In this document: piece by piece, positions 59,190-64,000 of the stretch
Layout of the letters: each line of letters starts with the position of its first letter
How positions within the stretch are numbered: position 1 is the stretch's first letter
Origin: CAVTHW01 sp963734625
GTDB lineage: Bacteria; Acidobacteriota; Terriglobia; Bryobacterales; Bryobacteraceae
Direction: 5' to 3'
DNA: 64,000 bases
Assembly (NCBI GenBank): GCA_963734625.1
Contig: CAVTHW010000018.1
Location: 62,001 to 126,000, forward strand
Made by a program: the position numbers and the translations under genes
Notes under the pieces: model-generated
Databases searched by the model: none
Told to the model about the DNA's origin: nothing
What the model saw: the letters and a program-made list of their open reading frames with translations, nothing else

Positions 59190-59674
59190 TCACTTCTTGA
59201 AGAGGCTGTCGAATGCCGCGCGAGCTTCGCTCGGTCCTCGCGGAGATTGGCTGGGTCCGCTGGCCGCTACCGAACTCCCGCGGGTGGCGTCCCGCGCCAC
59301 CGTAACGCTCGGACCAAACCAGGTCGCACTCGTTGGCCTGGTCTTTCACAGCGATCCGAGCCGGGATCGGCTTCAGACACTGGAAGAGCTTGGAGGGCTC
59401 AAAATGGGCGCACTGCTTGCAGCAATGCAGGGCGGCGCCGCACTTGGGACAAGTTGCCCCGAAAGTCGGTGTCCGGCGGGAGCATCGTGGCGCAGTTGTA
59501 GCATCTGGCCGCGGTCACGCTTTGCACCAGCCGGGGCAACCTCGGTCCGGTCACGTCGAGGGGCAGCCGGGGGCCCGGCTGCCGGGGGCGCTCCTCCGGC
59601 CGGCGTCCGTCGCTGGAACTGTCCCGCCCGCTATCCATGTAGCCGCGTTGTCCGTATTTGCGATCACTATCCAT
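59190..59674 (-). CDS. Zinc-ribbon protein (two frameshifts)
   Basis: A small cytosolic protein of about 160 residues. After a Ser/Arg/Asp-rich start (MDSDRKYGQRGYMDSGRD) come CYNCATMLPPD and then CPKCGAALHCCKQCAHFEPS, several Cys pairs that probably bind zinc, followed by CLKPIPARIAVKDQANECDL. The C-terminus, after a second frame change, is FGPSVTVARDAT ... AAFDSLFKK. Single-base breaks lie near 59455 and 59324; joined they give a continuous protein. ATG 59674 is used. I do not know its function. Confidence 0.7.
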
Positions 59675-59927
59675 GGCCAAAACCTGGCTCCTGGGAATTT
59701 TTTAGCAGAAGAGTCGTCGTCCGAGAGCCTGCCTCGCCGCAGGCTCACCAGCCGTCGGCCCAAAGCGCTTGCAACTTTACGCGCCGCAACTTCCGGAAAT
59801 CAAGACACTCGAAGGAATTCTTGCGGGACAGCCTGGGACCGGCCCAGCTACATTCCGCCCCGGCCCAAGCCTCACCCTTCTATTTACCACGGATTTGCCT
59901 GAAAATCCAGCCCTTAGTTGGGCCAGA

Positions 59928-62502
59928 CTATTCACTCCTGCGCTCCGCGTGGCCCGCGGCCCATTTGAGCAGCGAGTCGCAGGAACGCGTTAAGGGATCG
60001 TCATAGTGATTGGGTGCCACCCGAACCGCATAGCCCAGACGCCCTGTCTGCTGCAGAAGAATCTCCCTGGAGAACAGATGGACCGAGTCGCGCTGCCCGG
60101 AGGGCGGCAGTGTCAGCACCTCGGAGTGTTCCAGGTGCCCTGCCGGGCCGACACGCCCGATCACCGCTTCCACGCGGACATCGTTGGGGTCGAGTCCCGC
60201 CAGATCCACGGCGGCGCGAACCTCGATCGGCTTGCCGCTGATCACGACCCCCTCCGGGCCAAGCTCTGTCTCGACGATCTTCACTCTGTCCCAGACTCGC
60301 GCTACCCCGGCGTTCCACTCGACGCGTTTGCGGACCTTCTCGAACCCGTTCCCGCGTATGTCGAGCCAGGAGGCGTGGGCCGGATCGTAAAGCTGGCTGG
60401 TGTACTCTTCCAGGGTTCGCTGCCAGTTGAACTGGCGGCTGAGGTACTGAATCGACTGCTTCACCCTTCGCATCCAGTCCGACGGCACGCCGTCGGTGCC
60501 GCGATCGTAGTACAAGGGCACGATTTCGTTTTCCAGCAGCGAGTAAAGCGCCCGCGCGTGAAGTTCGTCCAGGTCGGGGGAGTACGGCTCCCGGTCTCCG
60601 ATGGCCCAGCCGCCGGAGTGCTCGTAGGCTTCGTCGTACCACCCGTCCAGGATGCTCAGATTCAGCACCCCGTTCACCCCGGCCTTCATGCCGCTGGTTC
60701 CGCAGGCCTCCTCGCCGCGCCTGGGGGTGTTGAGCCAGAGGTCCACGCCCTGCACCAGTTCCCGGGCCAGCTGCATCCCGTATTCCTCGACAAACACCAG
60801 GCGGCGGGATAATTCGGAGTCGCGCGAGAGCTGCACGATTTCACGGATGAGCGTCTTGCCGGGATGGTCCTTGTAATGGGCGTTGCCGGCGATGACCACC
60901 TGCACGGGCCGTTGCGGGTCGCACAGGATCTTCTTCAGCCGGTCGACGTCACGAAACAGCAGCGTGGCTCTCTTGTAGGTGGCGAACCGGCGCGCGAAGC
61001 CGATGGTGAGGGCGTCGGGATCCAGAATCTGGCCTAACCGTTGCACTTCGGAGAGGGGGGCCTTGCGGGCCATGGCGCAGACGATCGCCCGCTCGCGAAC
61101 GAAGCCGATCAGCCGGCGCTTGCGCCGCCGGTGGATTTCCAACAACTCGTGGTTGGGGATCTCGTCGATCAGGGCCCAGGTTCCCGGATTGTCAAACTGC
61201 TCGCGCCAGTCCGGCTGCAGGTACTCGTCGTAGCAGGCGGCCAGGTCCGTGTTCAGCCAACTGCGCAGGTGAACGCCGTTGGTGATGGATGTGATGGGAG
61301 TTTCCCAGACGGGCAATTGCGGCCACAATCCCGACCACATGGCCTGGCTGACTTGCGCGGTGCAGGCGGCTCACGGCGTTGCGGTAGCTGGAGGTCCGGA
61401 TGGCGAGAATCGCCATGGAGAAGTGCTCGCTGGGCTCCTTGGCGTTCCACCGTCCCAGCGCCATCAACTGGTCGAACTCGATGCCGGTCTCGCGGCAGTA
61501 ATCGGCGAAGTACTCGTGCATCAGCCCCGGCTCGAACAGGTCGATGCCCGCGGCCACCGAGGTGTGCGTCGTGAAGACGTTGTTGACGCGGGCCGCTTCG
61601 AGCGCCTCCTCGAAGCTCAGCCCGGACTCCCGCATCAGGACGCGAATCCGTTCCAGCGCCAGAAAGGCCGAGTGGCCCTCGTTCATGTGAAACACGGTGG
61701 GCTGGAGCCCCAGGGCTTTCAGCGCGCGCAGCCCGCCGATGCCCAGCACGATCTCCTGCTGGATCCGGGTGTCGCTGTCGCCGCCGTAGAGCTGGTCGGT
61801 GATGTCCCGGTACTCCGGGTCGGCGTTGTCCTCGATGTTGGTGTCGAGCAGGTACAGCTTCACGCGCCCCACGTCGGCCCGCCAGATGCGGGCGTAGACC
61901 GGCCCCCGGGGCAAGCCGCACGGTGATCTTGAGATCGTCGCCCTTTTCGTCGGTGACCGGCCGCAGGGGCAGTGTGTAGAAGTCGTTGACCGGGTAGCGT
62001 TCCTGCTGCCAGCCGTCGGGGTTCAGGAACTGCTGCAGGTAGCCCTTCTGGTAGAGCAGGCCGACGCCCACCATCGGCTCGCCGGAGTCGCTGGCGGCCT
62101 TCAGGAAATCGCCGGCCAGCACGCCCAGGCCGCCCGAGTAAATCGGCAGGCACTCCACCAGCCCGTACTCCATGGAGAAGTAGGCGACCAGCTTCTCGGT
62201 AAGGGGCTGCTCGGAGTGCTGCACGTAGGCGTCGAACCGCTCGCAGGTCTGGCGGTACATGGCCAGATAGCGCGGGTCGGCCGCCGCGCGGTCCAGCGTC
62301 TCCTGTGAGACGCGCCCGAGCATCAGGACGGGGTTGCGGTTGCAGTTCTTCCACAGCGCGGGATCCAGCCGGCGGAACAACGCCGGATCATGGGCTCCCA
62401 ACTGTAAAGCAGATTGTAGGCCAGTTCCTCCAGACGCGACAAGGCGGGAGGAATCGCCGGCCGCACCAGAAATTCTCTCAGCGGCTGGATTTCAAATGCC
62501 AT
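59928..62502 (-). CDS. glgP: Alpha-glucan (glycogen/maltodextrin) phosphorylase (three frameshifts)
   Basis: It releases glucose 1-phosphate from alpha-glucans. The start MAFEIQPLREFLVRPAIP, then LAYNLLYSW, belongs to the phosphorylase form with an N-terminal DUF3417. Family blocks are VAYFSMEYGLVECLPIYSGG, LGVLAGDFLKAASD, NEGHSAFLALERIR, ITNGVHLRSWL, RFATYKRATLL and the PLP-lysine segment EACGTSGMKAGVNG. The frame changes near 62395, 61918 and 61352, each explained by one base. The full protein is about 858 residues. It starts directly after the lepB stop, zero bases between. GH57 at 13 kb is a likely partner in glucan turnover. Confidence 0.9.
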
Positions 62503-63292
62503 TTATTGGTTGAAGGAATACCCTCGAATCAGCCGAAAGGTCCGGCGCCAACGGGTCTTGGTGAAGAAGTTCTGCACCAGATCCAGGGCGTGATCCAGGC
62601 TGATCGACGAGGTCGCCAGCTGCTCGGTCGGCGCGTCGTAGGACCAGTAGATGATCAGCGGCTTGCCGATGATGTTCTCGCGCGGAACGAAGCCCCAGTA
62701 GCGGCTGTCGAAGGACGAATCCCGGTTGTCGCCCATGGCGAAGAAATGGCCGGGGGGAACCACGACCTCGCCGTTGACCACGTTCTTCTCGAGCATCTCC
62801 TAGGCCGGCTTCTCGAGGCGCGTGTTCGGCTCTCCCGGGAAGTTGTCCCGGTAGGAATCGATGTAGTCCGTCTTGTGGTAGACGTAGGGCTCGTCGACGC
62901 GCTGGCCGTTGCGGTAGAGTTGCTTGTTCTCGACCCGGATGCGGTCGCCGGGAATCCCTACCACGCGCTTGACGTAGGTCTGCGTCACGTCCATGGGGTA
63001 GCGGAACACGATGATGTCGCCGTTCTGAGATCGGCTTGTAGGGCAGCACGAACTTGCTGACGGGGCCGTCGGGGGCGTAGGCCAGCTTGTCGACCAGCAG
63101 GTGGTCGCCGATCAGCAGGGTGTCCTCCATCGAGCCGGTCGGGATGACGAAGGCCTGCACCAGCGTTGTCGTGCCGAACAGCAGCAGTATGATGGTGACG
63201 GTCCACTCCGCGATGCTGTTGCGGGGCGCTTCGCTCCACGCTGCGGGCTTCGTCTCGGCCTGGACGGCCACGGGTTGATTATCATGCTCCAC
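62503..63292 (-). CDS. lepB: Signal peptidase I (frameshift and in-frame stop)
   Basis: It removes signal peptides at the outer face of the cytoplasmic membrane. The N-terminus has one membrane helix (SIAEWTVTIILLLFGTTTLV) and the catalytic serine in PTGSMEDTLLIGDHLLVD (Ser54). The catalytic lysine lies in TYVKRVVGIPGDRI, and the last box is GHFFAMGDNRDSSFDSRYWG. One base near 63028 shifts the frame, and a TAG at 62800-62802 interrupts KPA-stop-EMLEKN, where a sense codon is expected. The start is GTG 63292. Since the enzyme is essential in most bacteria, one of these may be an error, or a second lepB exists. Confidence 0.87.
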
Positions 63293-63355
63293 GGATACCT
63301 CGAATGAGTGACACCTTCATTTTACTTGGAACGCCCGGCCGGGCGCCGGAGTCGC

Positions 63356-63660
63356 TCAGTCCTTCCAGATCCTCCGCAACAGCGCGAGCAGCTCGAGGAA
63401 AGAGATGTAGAGGTTCAGAACGCCGACACCGCTGACGGCCCCCCTGAAATAGGTATTCATCCAGATCGAGTACCACGTCCGGCTGGTCCCCGAGAAGTAT
63501 TCTGCTCCCAGATGGGAAGCCATGGCAGCATAGCCAGGAGGGTCCCCACAACGGTGCAGATGGCTGCCGTGGCGAGTCCGGCAAACCAGCCGGCCTGCCT
63601 CACCGGAAAGGGCTGGGCCGGCGGTGGGGCCGTGCCGGCGCCGAAGCGATCTAGCCGCAA
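63356..63660 (-). CDS. Small membrane protein (frameshifted), BI-1-like tail
   Basis: TTG 63660, with GGAGG 7 bases before it, starts LRLDRFGAGTAPPPAQPFPV, then RQAGWFAGLATAAICTVVGT as a first membrane helix. A base near 63505 shifts the frame; the continuation is YFSGTSRTWYSIWMNTYFRG, then AVSGVGVLNLYISFLELLAL, LRRIWKD. This end resembles the C-terminus of Bax-inhibitor-1 proteins, but the protein is far too short (about 101 residues) to be a complete one. Its start overlaps the end of rnhB by 10 bases. It may be a truncated or unrelated two-helix protein. Confidence 0.45.
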
Positions 63661-64000
63661 GACGCCGCCTCCAACAGATGCATCTGCCGCGAAGGGAGGA
63701 ATTGCCGCACCGGCTCGAACGTGAAGCGGTGCTGCGCCGTCGGACCCAGCCTTTCCAGAGCCGCCAGGTGCTCCGGGGTCCCATAGCCTTTGCTCCGGGC
63801 CAAACCGTAGTGCGGAAACAACGCGTCCCACTCCCGCATGCAGGCGTCCCGGTGAACCTTGGCCAGAATCGAGGCGGCCGCAATCGAACGGCAGCGGGCG
63901 TCTCCGTGGACCAAGCTCAGTTGCGGCAGCGGCAGGTCGATGCTCAGCGCATCCACCAGCAGGAAGTCGGGGGTGGGAAAGAGCCTGCTCACGGCCCGTT
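63651..64000 (-). CDS. rnhB: Ribonuclease HII, C-terminal part
   Basis: It cuts RNA in RNA/DNA hybrids and removes misincorporated ribonucleotides. The N-terminal part with the first catalytic acids lies outside the window. Visible are LLVDALSIDLPLPQLSLVHG with the catalytic Asp, then GDARCRSIAAASILAKVHRD, MREWDALFPHYGLARSKGYG and EHLAALERLGPTAQHRFTFE, all RNase HII hallmarks, with the final catalytic Asp in VHRD. It ends at TAG 63651 and overlaps the small membrane protein gene start. Confidence 0.93.
   Translation of the reverse strand, partial: RAVSRLFPTPDFLLVDALSIDLPLPQLSLVHGDARCRSIAAASILAKVHRDACMREWDALFPHYGLARSKGYGTPEHLAALERLGPTAQHRFTFEPVRQFLPSRQMHLLEAASCG

Noticed and set aside
59726..59747. 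GAGCCTGC/GCAGGCTC hairpin between the zinc-ribbon gene and glgP
   Set aside because: An 8-bp stem without a T-run or second copy; I could not assign it a role.
59760..59773. TGCAAGCGCTTTGG, similar to the LacI operators
   Set aside because: Two conserved end positions fail, and it lies behind glgP with no promoter or sugar gene to control.

Overview
The window is a GC-rich, densely packed bacterial chromosome segment. The gene set points to Acidobacteriota, most likely the Bryobacterales/Solibacter side: many small ECF sigma/anti-sigma operons, small membrane proteins, a GH57 amylase next to a beta-propeller protein, an NrdR-RpoD pair, and scattered REP-like hairpins between genes. This placement is inferred from gene content only; there is no rRNA gene in the window.

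Layout. 1-2 kb: start of gatB, a CBS-domain protein, a secreted lysozyme-like protein. 2-13 kb: a sugar-catabolism island with a lipoprotein aldose epimerase, a sodium/solute symporter with a tiny membrane partner, a decayed LacI regulator, a GH4 glycosidase, an L-fucose-isomerase-like protein, an AraB-like kinase, AraD and an exported TIM-barrel protein. LacI-type operators sit in front of the transporter and between the divergent GH4 and isomerase genes. 13-20 kb: nadA, nadE, a YncE/phosphatase-like protein and GH57 on the minus strand. 20-23 kb: a sigma/anti-sigma/Spy operon and an NCS1 permease with a tiny partner. 23-25 kb: a transferred-looking cassette of tcmP plus a DUF5131 three-Cys protein, preceded by a fragment of the nearby DinG helicase gene. 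25-34 kb: dinG, queD, pterin dehydratase, rhlE, a phosphotriesterase-like gene, an exported YqgE, an HAD protein, shikimate kinase and glycerate kinase. 34-38 kb: a five-gene envelope-stress operon (ECF sigma, anti-sigma, B-box/membrane protein, DUF5668, DUF4097). 38-44 kb: a flippase-like protein, nrdR, rpoD, glmU, yvcK, TPR. 44-51 kb: uvrA, a secreted protein, STAS, ferredoxin, YceI, YjbQ, serS, glnB. 51-64 kb: a GT39-like protein, a promoter-hairpin-terminator unit that looks like a small RNA gene, secreted proteins, an Sfp-type transferase, a TPR lipoprotein, a CAAX-protease-like protein, HAD, a zinc-ribbon protein, alpha-glucan phosphorylase, lepB and the end of rnhB.

How the genes work together. 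The 2-13 kb block can take up a sugar, free it from a glycoside, and carry L-arabinose/L-ribulose to D-xylulose 5-phosphate. GH57 and the alpha-glucan phosphorylase point to storage-glucan metabolism. The two sigma/anti-sigma operons look like separate envelope-stress circuits.

Sequence quality. At least 16 genes are broken by single-base indels although both sides still encode well-conserved protein. uvrA alone has about eleven, while rpoD, glmU and yvcK next to it have none. Most of these breaks are probably assembly or read errors. Only the LacI gene has the large deletions and nonsense codon of a true pseudogene, and lepB has one in-frame stop. Genes broken only by indels are reported as single CDS features across the whole gene.
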